From NCBI GenBank assembly GCA_035772735.1, contig JASDFA010000003.1, positions 59,578,501 through 59,642,500 of the forward strand: DNA of 64,000 nt, read 5' to 3'. Source of the DNA: Datura wrightii. Lineage: Eukaryota; Streptophyta; Magnoliopsida; Solanales; Solanaceae. The notes below the pieces were generated by a model. The model was not told the DNA's origin, did no database searches, and saw only the letters and a program-made list of their open reading frames with translations. Made by a program: the position numbers and the translations under genes. Shown here one piece after another: positions 9,831-23,100 of the stretch (its first letter is position 1; the number at the start of each line of letters is the position of its first letter).

Positions 9831-12790
9831 TAAAAGAGAAACATCAACCCAGTGTTGTGGCACAACTAAAATGTAGGATTTGTATTTAATTGTTCTTATA
9901 ATTTTTAAGCAATTAAATCTAATTTCACGCCTAAACAATTAGGGCCACCAAACTGAAACGGTTCTTTAGTAATTTTACCAAAAAGTTGCGACCCAGAAAC
10001 AATCTTTTAATCAAACCTCTCTTATATCCTATGGAACTCCCAAATCTGCTTCCTATTCTCTTAATTCTTGCAAACATCATTTTGGAGATAAAGTTGAAAC
10101 TTTTCTTCATAATGCTTAAAATTTCTCCCGGCTTTGACGTTCTTCTTTTCCACAAAATCCCTTTCAAACGTGCAAATATTCTTCTTTTCTATTCTCAAAC
10201 ACTTTGTTATGGTTTAATTTCTTACTTTCTTCATCTGAATTCTTGTCAGTTAAATTGATTTGTTACAACAAATCGCTTACTATGGAGTTCTCATGGTGGT
10301 TTCCATGGTAATATTTGATTGCGTTCTCCTTCTTTCTTCAATATTTTATGCTCTTCTTTTGAACTTTCCATTCAATGGAGTAGTCAGATCAATCTCTTAT
10401 TCTTGCTTTTTGTTCCATTCAAAAATACATAAATTTACCACTAATTATTGTCACTATTATTTTGGATAAGTGGTTATTGAATAATTTTTATTAGTATTTT
10501 AAAATCTATTTGAATTTTATTCCTGACTAAATTTATAAATATACTACTTCTTAATTAATTGATGTCTTTCGTATAATGCGAAGCACAGATAAATTTCCAA
10601 ATTTGTATATGTCTGTAAAAAGCTATGTTATCGTTGTGACCAAAAATGTTATGTTCTTTTTACCTTCTTTTGTTTGGGAATTTTCTTCAAATTTTTTTGT
10701 TCTTTGGGTGAATAATAATGCTTGATACCAATGCATACAAAATGTTGAACTTTTGCCTTCTCATATATTTTTCGAGAAGAAAGTTAGAATCTTTTTGTTC
10801 TCTTCTTTATTGTATTAATTATTGCACATTTATTGGGTGAAGAATATCAAAAATTAATCATTTTCTTCTTTGTTGTACAAGAAATAAATTCAAGAGTCAA
10901 GTCTCACATTTTTACACAACTCAAAGGAAAAGAAGCTATGACTTAAAATAGTACAGCTACAAACTTCTTTATAAACGTTAGACAAAAATATTAGTAAGCG
11001 CATTCAGGTATTCCAGTAATAAAGTTAAGAATATAGGCCTTAGATACTTGAGTTTCTTCATTTTTTTTGTTCTTGATTCTACGCATACATTATTTGCAAC
11101 ACTCTGTCTTCATTTTATTCTTTTGAATTCCTTAAATAAGATTTACACGTCAGAATTACTACCTGATAAATAGCATCTCTCTTACATTTTTCAATTCCAA
11201 CCTTTCTACCGACCTATTTTATTTTCTTCATCTGAAATCGGATTTTATCTTTCTCAATTTCTTTATAGTTTGATATTTCATGTTTTCTCACTAATTTTTA
11301 AATTCTATTATCTTGGTGAGGTGTTGTTTGAAGCAAATACTGATTTAAAAGGGTGAATAAGTTTTTCTAGACAACAACCGTCACCTCATTTTGTTCGAAA
11401 ATGTTCATTTGAGAAGATAAACTACATAAAATAATATGAGATTCATTCATTGTGGCAAGAAAATTCACATGTATATAGATCCCACAAGAAATAGCAAGAG
11501 CCTTTTTACTTTTTCCGAGCTTCATGTAATTTCTTTTTTTTATTTTACTCTTTTACTTGTATTAATCCGTGATGTTACTATTCTTGGTAACAATATGTGA
11601 TTTATTTTGAACTATAGCATGCTTGAAACTATCTTTAACTATTTTTTTTCTTTTGGAGGCGAAAGATGATTCAAGAAGGTGTTATACTGTATCCATTGAG
11701 TTTGTGAACTATTAGATACAAACTATTTTAATAATCATGTCATCATGTGAATACAAATGAGCAAGTGTTGTTTAGTGGAAGTCAATTTTATTCATCAATT
11801 TGCTTCAGCTTTGCAAATTAATGTATTATTTTCAGAAAGTATTAATCAAGCTTTTAAATATTATATACTAGAGGAATTTGTATGAACTCTGAAAGACAGA
11901 GGCCTTTATGCTTGCTGAAAGTGTTAGATAATTAGTTGGTTGTAATACTACAATCAGGTTACTCTAGATTGTGCCTGACTCTTGATGCGGAAAATTCTTG
12001 AGATATTATTATTAGGGAATTACTATTAATTTGATGAATCCTCTTTTCCGGCTAATTTCATCAAATTATTTAGAAGATGAGATTACATTCTAACTATAAT
12101 GCCTATATAGTATAGGAAAGGCTACTTTCAGACCTATTTCTTCCTGGTCATTGCATTTGAAGTTGCTCATGTCCAGTACCAGCAATGACTTTGTTTAAGG
12201 AACTATCTTTGGTGCTTGCCTCTTTATTTTTTTCTTTTCTTTTACTTTTTGATTTTTAATTTTAGCGCTTTTATGGTTTGGAATTGGAATTCTATAGATA
12301 ATCTTGGTCAGAAGGTAATTTATCTGTCCTATATAAAATAATATTTTTTTCTCTCTTACCCAAATAAGTATGACATAATTTTTCATCCAAAAAAAAATTT
12401 TGACATTATTTTGAACTGAGAATATGCTATGACCTTATCAAAAATCCATTATGTATTAACCCTCGTCAAGTATTAGAAATATTTACATTCAAGAAGTAGT
12501 TTTTTTAATGAACTATTAAAAAAATGTTTCTTTAAAAAATAACTTGATTTTGTGAATATTTTGGATGCATAACTTTAGTTTTGTGCATTTTAATTTATCA
12601 TTCTTGCTCATAAATATGTAAATTAAAGAGAAAAAAGTTCTTGATTATTTTCATACCTTATGTTCTTATTAGAGAAAAATAAAACATAGATTCACCTATA
12701 TTAATCAATTAGAATTTGAAGATCAAATTTAAATTTTTTGTTCAAAATATTATGAGTAATATTTACTATTTTAAAATTCAATGACGCGCT
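9831..12790. other. AT-rich Helitron interior without recognisable genes
   Basis: About 3 kb of AT-rich sequence with long T and A runs. The longest open frames (for example plus 9986-10258 and minus 9931-10167) have a composition typical of AT-rich DNA and match no family I know. I see no Rep/Hel motifs, no tRNA and no tandem array. Captured gene fragments are possible but not recognisable by eye. Confidence 0.6.
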
Positions 12791-12795
12791 TTATT

Positions 12796-15097
12796 TGTAA
12801 TACCCCGAAAGTGCCTAAGATTAAACCCAGGATTTAAAAATGGAGGTTGGCTGAAATTAAGAAAAAAAACCCACAGAACGGACGACCCAACGGATTGTTG
12901 GTCCAACAACTGACCTGTGGGAAGCAATTGTGGGAAGGTGTGGTCTGGTAATAGTGGGTAATGACGGGTGAAGTAACGACCCATTAATTGATACAAAGAG
13001 TTGTTACTGTGAGTCATGGTGAGAACTGGTCTTCAGCTTTAGGGGACTAATATCCCACGACCCATTGCGAGAAGTAACAGGTTGTAGTAACCATTCGTGG
13101 AATGGGATATCAATACTTTCCAGTCTACAAAACAGAAGCTAACCACGACTTGTTGGAGGAAGTAACGAGTAGTGGTGAGGGTCGTGGGAAGGATTAGTAC
13201 AGGACATGTAAGGAGGAAACAACGAATGATATAACGGCCCGTTATATGAAAGGAAGACTCGTCCTGTCGAGTTGTGGGGAAGAATATGAGATCAGGAGGC
13301 TTGGCAGTAGAGACGATGGATGGATACCGTGAGTCATGGTATCCTCTAATGATCCGTTAGTCTGATCATTGGTTCACCCAGTGCAGATTTTTCAGGGATT
13401 TCATCAAGGGCATCTTTGTCATTCCTAAGTCCTAGGGTCCTAAACTACATCGTTTAATGATCGAAAATAAGTGTTTATTGAGGGTAAAACCTACCCTAGG
13501 CTTATTCATTGTCATGCATGCAAAGTTAAAGGATTGAAGAGGTCATCAACCTTATCTTCAAGGTTTTCTTCATTAATTTCCATTGGGCTTTCAAGAAGTG
13601 GTGATATTTGATTTTTCCCAGGTATGTAGGGTTATGAATAGGTAAATCCTTTCACACCATGCCCAATCTCTTTTAATTCATGAAATTCCTATCTAAATTC
13701 TATAGGGGTTTTACCCAATGCATGAAAATTCAATTTCTCTACATAGTCTTGATCTTATTAAGTTACTATTTTTGAATTATGAATTATAGGCAAGTTTTAT
13801 GTTGTTTTTCATTAAAACTCATGTTTCAAGTTTTATAAATTAAATTTCCCATTTATGAAAAGTTGATGAATGTTCATGTATGATGAATTATTGATGATGA
13901 AAAGCATATTTTCAAGTTACCCATGTTTATAACAATGTTTTCCAATGAATTGAGCATTTTCAAGTATGGTAAAGTATTGGGCAATGCCCACATGTTCAAG
14001 AATGATTTACGATTTATGAAATGGATCTCATGATTTATCTATTTATGATGTTGGCTGACTAAAGGGCCTTTGATTCTTGGCTAATCTTGTTTTAAAGGGG
14101 ATCAATGAATGATAAATGTTTATTTTTCCATGAATCTTAATGAATGATGATATTGATTTATATATGAGCCTATGTGCATGTTTATGGGAGTCGTGTCTAG
14201 CACCAAGCAACCCGACGTTCAAAGGGCTACGCCGGTGTCTCAAAAACATATGCCACCATGGGTTTATAATGATACATTACAATGATAATGATCCCCTCTT
14301 TCGTGATATCACATAATACACATCCCTCGCCTGGCATGCCAGGGGTGACTCTGCCCACTTGAGTGATAGTTGGGGTATCATGTAAGGCTCAACCATGATG
14401 GTGTCGGTTATGATGGGTACTCCCATTGTTTTGCATGTTTTATGAATTGTAATGTTTATGTTATGTGGCTCAAGTGATGATTTAATGAAGTATTTCTTAT
14501 GACTATGGTAATGAATGATTTACGAATGATTTGAAAACCTTGAGCCTTATGTTATCTTACGATATTTATAATACGGGCATATTGTCCTTTTCTCATGATC
14601 ATTTATGAGCTTTTATGTATTTCTAAATGTCCATTTTACTTACCTTGCATACTTGGTATATTCCACGTACTAACCGCATACTTTGTTTTATCGTTTTATG
14701 ATACAAGCTCCGACCTTCAGATCCAGCATTGTCATTAGCTTGTCTCGGAGTTTAGCACCTTACTTCTTCGTGAGTCCTCATTCTCCGAGCACCGTATGTT
14801 TCAGATGTTGATGCTCTTTTGGTTTTCAGTTTTTCCCGGTTTAGTTGGGGATGTTTTCCCATCAACCCATCTAATACGATAGAGGCTTTCAGACTTCATG
14901 TAGTACTCAACTGTTATGTTTGTAGTATGTTCTTCTTACTAAGTTATGTTATGTTCATGCTTCTGTTATGTTGACATGTTAAGTATTCCTCTTTAATGAC
15001 ATGGAGTTAGATGAATGTTCATTCCATGGGTTGACTTGGAGTCTCTCAGGGATCCTTGTCCCGTGTTACGATTCGGGTCTATGTTCGGGTCGTGACA
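12796..15097 (+). repeat. E3 5' LTR (2302 bp)
   Basis: It opens TGTAATACCCCGAAAG and closes GTTCGGGTCGTGACA. Region 12880-13400 is packed with short words such as ACGACCCATT, GAGTCATGG and AACGACCCGTT in both orientations. Around 14220-14400 are conserved stretches with CCACCATGGGTTTATAATG and CCTGGCATGCCAGGGG. The block CTTGCATACT is at about 14645. The LTR carries promoter and terminator for the element, though I could not place a TATA box with confidence. Confidence 0.93.
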
Positions 15098-15101
15098 AAC
15101 T

Positions 15102-15112
15102 TGGTATCAGAG
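15102..15112 (+). other. E3 primer-binding site
   Basis: TGGTATCAGAG lies four bases after the LTR end and matches initiator-Met tRNA. A leader of about 200 bases without coding content separates it from gag. Confidence 0.92.
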
Positions 15113-15309
15113 AAATAGGTTTGAAGTGTCCTAGGGAAATGTCCGAGAACCGCGTTAAGTAGAGTCTTTCTCATGGGTGTGAAGCATGCCACACTTATGA
15201 TGAAGAGGCTATGAGATGTTTAGAAAATGTTCCCTTCTTTCATGATCTATGTCGTGTGATGAAAAGTCTCTCTATCCTTCTAATTCGTGCTATTCGTGAT
15301 TGCTGAATC

Positions 15310-16500
15310 ATGGCTCCTGGAAGAATGAATTGTAGGAGGAATGGAAATGGAGATGGCCAAGAGGATGGCAATGGTAATGGGCACCAGCAAGCCCCACCAG
15401 TTCAGGAGAACTAGGTACCGGAGCCAGTTGACCATGCTGAGGTTCGGGCAGCTATTCAGATGCTCGTGCAGGCCATGACCTCTCAGGTCAATAAGAAGGC
15501 GGTTGCGCATGTCCTGAAAAATTTCAATGCAGCGACAACTTGAGTTAGGGACTTTTTGTGAATGAACCCGCATGAGTTTATTGACGAGATTGTGAAGATC
15601 ACCCAGGTCATGGCAGTGAATGGGGTTGAATGTGAAGAGTTGGCCTCGTATCAGCTGAAAGGGGTTGCACATATATTGGTTCCGTCAATGGAGAGACAGT
15701 AGGGCCGCTAGAGCAAGCCCTGTCACTTGGGAATATTTCCATGCGGCGTTTCTAGATCAGTTCTTCCCTCAGGAGATGAGGGAGTTGAAGGCAGCAAAAT
15801 TTGTGAATCTGAAGCAGGGGAGGATGAGGGTACAGGAGTATGCTCTGGAGTACACTCGCTTGTACAAGTATTCCCCAGAGTTAGTGGTTGAATAGAGGGC
15901 GCGAGTGAGCCGATTTATTCATGGCGTGGCGGGCTATTTGGAAAAAGAATGTAGGACCTCTATGCTCCACTAGGACATGGATTTCCCTCAGATAGTGTTG
16001 TACGCCCAGTAGATGGAGGCTGCTCACGTGAGGGAGAGAGAGGCAAAAATGGCCCGAACAGATAGCCATGGGCTTACTCATCTGAGATCCGGCAGTGGTC
16101 ATCGCCCTCAGTTTCAGCAGAGGTCACTAGCTCCAGCACCATCATAAACTAGTGATCCATCTAGACCCAAGGGTGATCAGAGGAGTAGGGCTTCCAGATT
16201 GAGGGACCAGAGGGGCATGCAGGTAGAGCGCACTCTTCCAGCCTGTAGAAAGTGCGACAAGAGTCATGCCGGGGAGTGCTTTCTTGGCTCAAATATTTGT
16301 TATGGGTGTGGTAGGTCCGGCCACATACGCTGAGCATGTCCATTTGCTAGAAAGGATGAATATAGAGGTCGTGTACAAACTACCATGTCAGCAGCATCTC
16401 CAGCACGTTCAGCTCCGTAGGGGGCATCTACTAGTGGGGGTGGTGTACAACGACAAAACAGATTCTATGCCCTCGCTTCGCGTCAGGAGCAGGAGACTTC
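15310..16500 (+). pseudogene. gag: E3 gag
   Basis: The Met at 15310 opens MAPGRMNCRRNGNGDGQEDG, the usual Arg/Asn/Gly-rich start of Del/Tekay Gag. The capsid region follows, with MNPHEFIDEIVKITQVM near 15560, SYQLKGVAHIWFRQWRDS at 15650-15700 and QFFPQEMRELKAAKFVNLKQ near 15760. The nucleocapsid has CRKCDKSHAGEC and then CYGCGRSGHIR*AC near 16250-16340. That is a CCHC knuckle interrupted by a stop. At least seven in-frame stops and one frameshift (near 15680) are present; many are one step from CAG, CGA or TGG codons. It directly precedes protease. Confidence 0.9.
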
Positions 16501-17100
16501 ACCGGATGTGGTTACTGGAATGTTATGCATGTTTCACCTAGATGCTTATGCTTTGTTAGATACAGGGGCTACCTTGTCTTTTGTGACACCTTATATTGCT
16601 AGTAGCTTTGGAGTTAGTCCCTAAATTCTGTCAGAGCCATTTTAAGTTTCTACTCCTGTTGGGGATTCGGTTGTAGCTAGGCGGATGTATAGAAGATGTA
16701 CAATAACGATATTGCATAAAGTCACCTCCGCAGACATTGTAGAGTTAGCCATGACTTACTTTAAGATTATTCTTGTCATGGATTGGTTGTATGCGTGTTA
16801 TGCTTCTGTTAATTGTAAAACCCTTGCGGTGGAGTTCCTCTTTCCAGGTGAGTCAATCTTGGAGTGGAAGAGTAGTTCGGTCGTGCCTGTAGGTCGTTTT
16901 ATTTCCTATCTAAAGGCTAGGAAGATGATTGCCAAGGGTTGTATGTATCATCTAGTTAGGGTTAAGGATGTTGAGTCTGATATCCTAACTATCCAGTTAG
17001 TTCCGGTAGTGCATGAATACCCAGATGTATTCCCTGATGATTTACTAGGTGTTCCTCCCAAGAGGGAAATTGATTTTGGTATCAACCTTCTTCCCGATAC
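16501..17100 (+). pseudogene. E3 aspartic protease and linker
   Basis: From 16501 the frame reads VVTGMLCMFHLDAYALLDTGATLSF with the catalytic D-T-G intact at 16559-16567. VTPYIASSFGVSP follows, then two stops. The open stretch 16685-17176 covers the protease end and the linker, with VMDWLYACYASVNCKTLAVEF, SYLKARKMIAKGCMYHLVRV and VHEYPDVFPDDLLGVPPKRE. The protease would have cut Gag and Pol. The linker runs straight into RT. Confidence 0.9.
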
Positions 17101-17770
17101 GCAGCCTATACCTATCCCTCCTTACAGAATGGCTCCAACTAAGCTAAACGAGTTGAAGGAGAAGTTGAAGGACTAGTTAGATAGGAGTTTCATCAGACCA
17201 AGCAAGTCTCCATGGAGTGCACTAGTCTTGTTTGTCCGAAAGAAATATGGTTCTCTCCATATGCGCATTGATTATCGACAATTGAACAAAGTCACCGTCA
17301 AGAACAAGTATCATTTACCCAGAATTGATGACTTATTTAACCAGCTTCAAGGTGACAAATTTTTCTCGAAGATAGATCTCAGATCCAGGTACCACCAGCT
17401 CAGAGTTTGGGAGAGCGATACCCCGAAGACAACATTTAGGAAGCGATATGGTCATTATGAGTTTTTAGTTATGTCTTTTGGACTAACGAATGCTCCTGTA
17501 GCTTTTATTGACTTGATGAACAACGTTTTCAAGCCATACCTGGACATGTTCGTGATTGTGCTTATTAATGACATCTTGATATACTCTCGGAGTGAGGAGG
17601 ATCATGCAGCTCATTTGAGGGTGGTACTACAGACTCTCAAGGATCGCCAATTACATGCTAAGTTTAGCAAGTGTGATTTTTTTGAACTCAGTGGCATTTT
17701 TTTGCCATGTGGTATTAAGTGAGGGCATACAGGTGGACTCTCAGAAAATAGAAGTGGTGAAGAATTGGCC
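17101..17770 (+). pseudogene. pol: E3 reverse transcriptase
   Basis: RT begins IPIPPYRMAPTKLNELKEKL, has a stop at 17174, then an open stretch 17228-17722: LFVRKKYGSLHMRIDYRQLN, KYHLPRIDDLFNQLQ, KIDLRSRYHQLRV, MSFGLTNAPVAF. The catalytic site near 17564-17572 reads I-N-D instead of I-D-D, a GAT to AAT change that would abolish polymerisation. A run of eight T near 17680 causes a frameshift, after which the frame continues from 17655 in another phase (VVLSEGIQVDSQKIEVVKNW). RT copies element RNA into DNA. Confidence 0.92.
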
Positions 17771-18448
17771 AAGACCGGTGAATCCTTCAAAAATTCAGAG
17801 CTTCTTGGGTTTAGCTAGCTATTATCAATGGTTTGTTGAAGGTTTCTCATCGATTGCCACACCTTTGACAAAATTGTCCCAGAAGAAGGTGAAATTTCAA
17901 TGGTCGGAGGCTTGCGAGAAGAGCTTCTTGGAGTTGAAGGCTCGACTTACGTCAGCACCGGTGTTGACCCTACCCGAGGATACTGATGGGTTCGTAGTGT
18001 ATTGTGATGCTTCAAGGATCAAACTTAGGTTTGTATTGATGCAGTATGCCTCCAGACAGCTAAAAGTTTATGAGAAGAATTACTTGACCCATGATCTTGA
18101 ATTGGCCGCGGTAGATTCGCGTTGAAGATATGGCGACATTATTTATACAGGGTCCACGTGGATGTGTTTACGGACCATAAGAGCTTACAATATGTGTTTA
18201 CTCAGAAGGATCTCAATCTTCAGCAAAGGAGGTGGTTGGAGCTACTCAAGGACTACGATGTGAGTGTCCTTTACCATCCGAGTAAGGCCAATGTAGTAGC
18301 GGACGCACTTAGTAGGCTCTCTATGGAGAGTGTGTCCCATGTTGATGAGGGGAAGAAGGAGCTAGTGAAGGATGTGCATCGAGTCGCAAGGTTGGGAGTT
18401 TGGTTGGTTGACTCGACTGATGGTGGTGTTGTGGTTCAGAATGGATGA
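17771..18448 (+). pseudogene. pol: E3 RT connection and RNase H
   Basis: The RT thumb/connection reads PSKIQSFLGLASYYQWFVEGF and TPLTKLSQKKVKFQWSEACEKSF. RNase H is marked by FVVYCDASRIKLRFVLMQ. It then has a small deletion before YASRQLKVYEKNYLTHDLELA, a break at 18110-18125, and continues RLYRVHVDVFTDHKSLQYVF and NVVADALSRLSMESV up to 18448. RNase H removes the RNA strand of the RNA-DNA hybrid. The missing residues after LMQ and the frame break make it inactive. Confidence 0.88.
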
Positions 18449-18539
18449 GAATCATCCTTGGTGGCTGATGTAAAAGCTAGGCAAGATGAGGACCCTATTT
18501 TGGTAAAGTTAAAGGAAGTCGTTCAGAATCAGAAGGTGG

Positions 18540-19903
18540 AGGTGTTCTCTAAAGGGGGAGATAGTGTGGTTCAGTACTAGGGTCATCTATGTGTTCCGGA
18601 TGTTGGTGATTTGAGGAGCAAGATGTTGCACAAGGCCCATGGATATATGTATTTTATCCATCCAGGTTCCGCCAAGATGTACCGTGACTTACGAGAAGTT
18701 TATTGGTGGAATGGCATAAAGAAGGATATCATAGAATTCATAGGAAAGTGTTCAAACTGTCAGTAAGTAAAGGTTGAGCATCATAGGCTAGGAGGCATGC
18801 TTCAAGATATGAGTATTCCTACTTGGAAGTGGAAAGAGATCAACATGGACTTTGTCACAAGTTTGCCTCGCACTCGTCGACAATATGACTCCATTTGGAT
18901 TGTGGTAGATAGGTTGACTAAGGCCGCTCATTTCCTATCGGTCAAAACCATGGATTCAGTGGAGTATTATGCCAAAATATATATCCGAGAGCTAGTCTGA
19001 TTACATGTGGTGCCCTTATCCATCATTTCAGACCGGGGTACTCAATTTACCTCTCAATTTTGGAAGTCATATTAAAAAGTAATTGATACTCAAGTTAAAT
19101 GCAGCATAGCGTTTCACCCGCAAGCGGTTGTTCAAGCGGAGCGGACAATTCAAACCCTCGAGGACATGTTGAGGGCATGCGTGATTGACTTCAAAGGTAG
19201 CTAAGATGAGCATTTTCCTCTTTTCGAGATTGCATACAATAAAAACTATCATTCTAGTATCGAGATGGCACCATTCGAGGCTCTCTATGGGCGGAGGTGT
19301 AGGTCACCCATTGGATGGTTTGAGGTTGGGGAAGTGGCGGTGATAGGACTAGATTCGGTTCATATAGCTATGGAAAAGGTTAAACTGATAAGGTACAGGC
19401 TGAAAACTGCCCAGAGTCACCAAAAGTCCTATTCCGACCTGAGAAGGAGAGAATTAGAATTTGAAGTCGATGATTGGGTATTTCTGATGGTGTCTCCCAT
19501 GAAGGGGGTGACAAGGTTCGGAAGGAAGAGGAAGCTTAGTCCCCGTTATGTCGGCCTATACAGGATAGTAAGACGTGTTGGCAAGGTGGCCTATGAGTTG
19601 GAATTGCCCTCAGAATTAGCTTTTGTGCATCCTAATTTTCATGCATCGCTCTTGAAGAAATGTTTGGATGATCCAGCTCTAGTTGTCCCGGTGGATAGTG
19701 CTAGCATGAAAGACCATCTCAATTATGAGGAGGTTCTTGTAGAAGTACTGGATCATCAAGTTCGAAGGCTAAGGAATAAAGAAGTAGCTTCAGTCAAAGT
19801 GCTATGGAGGAACCAGCATGTTGAGGGAGCTACGTGGGAAGCCGAAGCGGATATGATGGCTAGATACCCATATTTATTCTCTACCGGCTCAGTTCCAGCT
19901 TGA
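18540..19903 (+). pseudogene. E3 integrase with chromodomain
   Basis: The zinc-binding N-terminus is seen around 18630-18780 (HPGSAKMYRDLREVYWW, CSNC). The core at 18797-19260 shows the three acidic residues in INMDFVTSLP, IISDRGTQF and QAERTIQTLEDML, but stops interrupt it near 19000, 19073 and 19203. The final open stretch 19265-19903 covers MAPFEALYGRRCRSP and the C-terminal domain, and ends with a chromodomain at about 19780-19880 (VKVLWRNQHVEGATWEAEAD). This chromodomain type places E3 among chromoviruses, close to Del/Tekay. Such domains target integration into heterochromatin, which fits the nested layout here. Confidence 0.9.
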
Positions 19904-20147
19904 GGTATTAGTTTCGCTCTCAAACTCTATTTAGTTTTCATGTTCAGTTCATGTATTCAAGTTTATTTTATGTATATGGATGCGTATATCAATCATGAAT
20001 TCACTTTAGCTATGTAGTTTCAACCAGGGATAGTCATTCCGTTAGTTTTCAGTTTAAATGATCAGTATTTGAGTATAATGATTGCATGTCTCTATTTTTT
20101 GTATGATTTTCCACATTCGAGGACGAATGTTCCCAAGGGAGAGATAT
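19904..20147 (+). other. E3 3' untranslated region and polypurine tract
   Basis: About 240 bases follow the stop of pol. The segment TCGAGGACGAATGTTCCCAA leads into the purine run AAGGGAGAGATAT that ends at the LTR start (20148). The 'GAGGACGAATGTT' motif precedes the 3' LTR in B and D as well and is typical of this group. Confidence 0.9.
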
Positions 20148-23100
20148 TGTAATACCCCGAAAATGCCTAAGATTAGACCCGGGATTTAAAAATGGAAGTT
20201 GGCTGAAATTGGGAAAAAATCCTGCAGAACGGATGACCCAACGGATTGTTGGTCCAACCAACGACTCATGGGAAGCAGTCGTGGGAAGGTGTAGTCTGGT
20301 AATAGTGGGCAATGATGGATGAAGTAACGACCCGTTAATTAATACAATGAGTCGTTACTGTGAGTCGTGGTGAGAACTGGTCTTCAGCTTTAGGGGAGTA
20401 ATGGGTCATCCCACGACCCATTGCGAGAAGTAACGGGTCATGGTCACCAGTCGTGGAATGGGATATCTATATGTTTCTAGTCTACATAACAGAAGCTAAC
20501 CACGACTCATTGGAGGAAGCAACGAGTCATGGTGAGGGTCATGGGAAGGATTAGTATAGGACCTGGAAGGAGGAAAAAATGGATGATATAACGACCCGTT
20601 GTCTGAAAGGATGACTCGTCCTGTCGATTCGTGGGGAAAAATCTGAGATTAGGAGGCTTGGCAGTGGAAATGATGGATGGATACCACAAGTTGTATGATC
20701 CATTAGTTCGATCGTTGGTTCACCCAGTGCAGATTTTTTAGGGATTTCATTAAGGGCATATTCGTCATTCGTAAGTCCTAGGGTCCTAAACTACGTCGTT
20801 TAAGGCTTGAAAATTAGTGTTTATTGAGGGTAAAACCACTCTAGGCTTATTAATTCTCATGCATGCAAAGTTAAAGGATTGAGGAGGTGATCAAGCTTGT
20901 CTTCAAGGTTTTCTTCATTAATTTCCATTGGGCTTTCAAGGAGTGATGAGATTTGATTTTCCCCAGGTATGTAGGGTTATGAATGGGTGAATCCTTTCAC
21001 AACCATGCCCAATCTCTTTTAATTCATGAAATTCCTATCTAAATTCTATGGGGTGTTTACCCAATGCATGAAAATTCGATTTCCCTACATGCGCTTGATC
21101 TAATTGAGTTACTATTATTAAATTACGAATTATGGGCAAGTTTTATGTTGTTTTTCATTAAAAATCATGTTTCAAGTTTTATAAATTAAATTTCCTATTT
21201 ATGAAAAGTTCATGAAAAGTCAAGGTTTATGATGAATGTTCATGTATGATGAATTATTTATGATGAAAAGGATGTTTTCAAGTTACCCATGTTTATAACC
21301 ATGTTTCCAATGAATTGAGCATTTTCAAGCATGGTGAAGTATTGGGCAATGCCCACATGTTCAAGAATGATTTACAATTTATGGAATGGATCTCATGATT
21401 GATCGATTTATGATGTAGGCCGACTAAAGGGCCTTTGGTTCTTGGATAATCATTTTTTAATGGGGATCAATGAATAATAAATGTTTATTTGGCCATGAAT
21501 CTTAATGAATGATGATATTGATTTACATATGAGCCTATGTGCATGGTTTTTGGAGCCGTGTCTAGCACCGAGCAGCCCAGTGTTCAAAGGACTACGCCGG
21601 TGTCTCATAAGAACTTGCCACCGTGGGTTTATAATGATACATTACAATGAAAATGATCCCTTCTTTTGTGATATCATATAATACACGTCCCTCGCCTGGT
21701 AAGCCAGGGGCGACTTTGCCCACTTGAGTGAGATAGTTGTGGCATCATGTAAGGCTCTACCATGGTGGTGTCACTTATGATGAGTCCTCCCATTGTTCCG
21801 CATGTTTTATGCATTATTATGTTTATGTTATGTGGCTCAACTGATGATTTAATGAAGTTTCTCTTATGACTATGGTAATGAATAATTTATGAAAGATTTG
21901 AAAACCTTGAGCCTTATGTTATCTTATGATATTTATGATACGAGCATATTGTCCTTTTGTTTTGATCATTTATGAGCTTTTACATATTTTTAAATGTCCT
22001 TTTTACTTACCTTGCATACTCGGTACATTCCACGTACTTACCGCATATCTGACCTTCAGATCCAGCATCGTCATTAGCTTGTATCGGAGTTTAGCATCCA
22101 ACTTCTTGGTGAGTCCTCATTCTCTGAGGATTTATGTTTCAGATGTGGATGTTATTCTGGTTTTCAGTTTTTGCCAGGTTCGTTGGGGTTGTTGTCCAAT
22201 CAACATCTGATACGATGGAGGCTTTCAGACTTTATGTAGTACTCAGCTGTTATGTATGTACTATGTTTCGCATACTAAGTTATGTTATGTTCATGCTTCC
22301 ATTATGTTGACATGTTAAGTATTCTGCTTTAATGACATGGAATTATATGAATGTTCATTCCATGGGTCGACTTTTTCACGCCCCGCCTTGGGAGGCATGA
22401 CTGGCACCTGATGCCCTACTAAGACCTGGACTGCTGGGCTACTGAGCCTAAGCACTTCTGGTGCCAGGCTGGCTCTGACTTTGGATTGATGGAACAAACG
22501 GGCTATATAACGACTGTAAATACAGCCTCCGGCAAACTAGGCCTATAGCCACCTATAAGACAACAATAGCTAACCAGAACAACAGTAGTATGAAGGCACC
22601 TATGCGGGCCGATAAGGCCACCATGCTGTCTAGTTACTTCTTAATCAAGAAAACGAGTGCTAAACTGCTACGTGAACGAAAAGGTCACCACTACCAACTG
22701 AATAAGGCCCCACACGGCTGTCATAAACAAACTAAACATACACACGGCCTCACACGATCGGTACAGCTAACCATAGGGGATATACAATTTGCAAGCCTCT
22801 AAGAATACTGATAATATGCTCGGGACAGGGCCCCAGCCTACCCATGCTGTACAACAAAAGAAAAGAATAAACCTCTAGCTATCTAGCTCCGGATGACTGG
22901 AGCTGATGACTCTGTGTGCTGGTTGGAATCACGAGGGATCGGCTCCTCGTCTATGGGTACCTGCAGGCAAGTAATGTGGCGCCCCTAACGAGCGTTAGTA
23001 CCACGGGTACCGAGTATGTAAATAAAAGTGAACATAACTTAATAAAAGCAATAATACTGGTAGTTCTGAATAGTAGAAAATAGCTAAAACTATCGGGGAT

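Noticed and set aside
9986..10258. Captured host gene exon in the Helitron
   Set aside because: The frame is Leu/Ile-rich as expected from AT-rich DNA; no recognisable protein.
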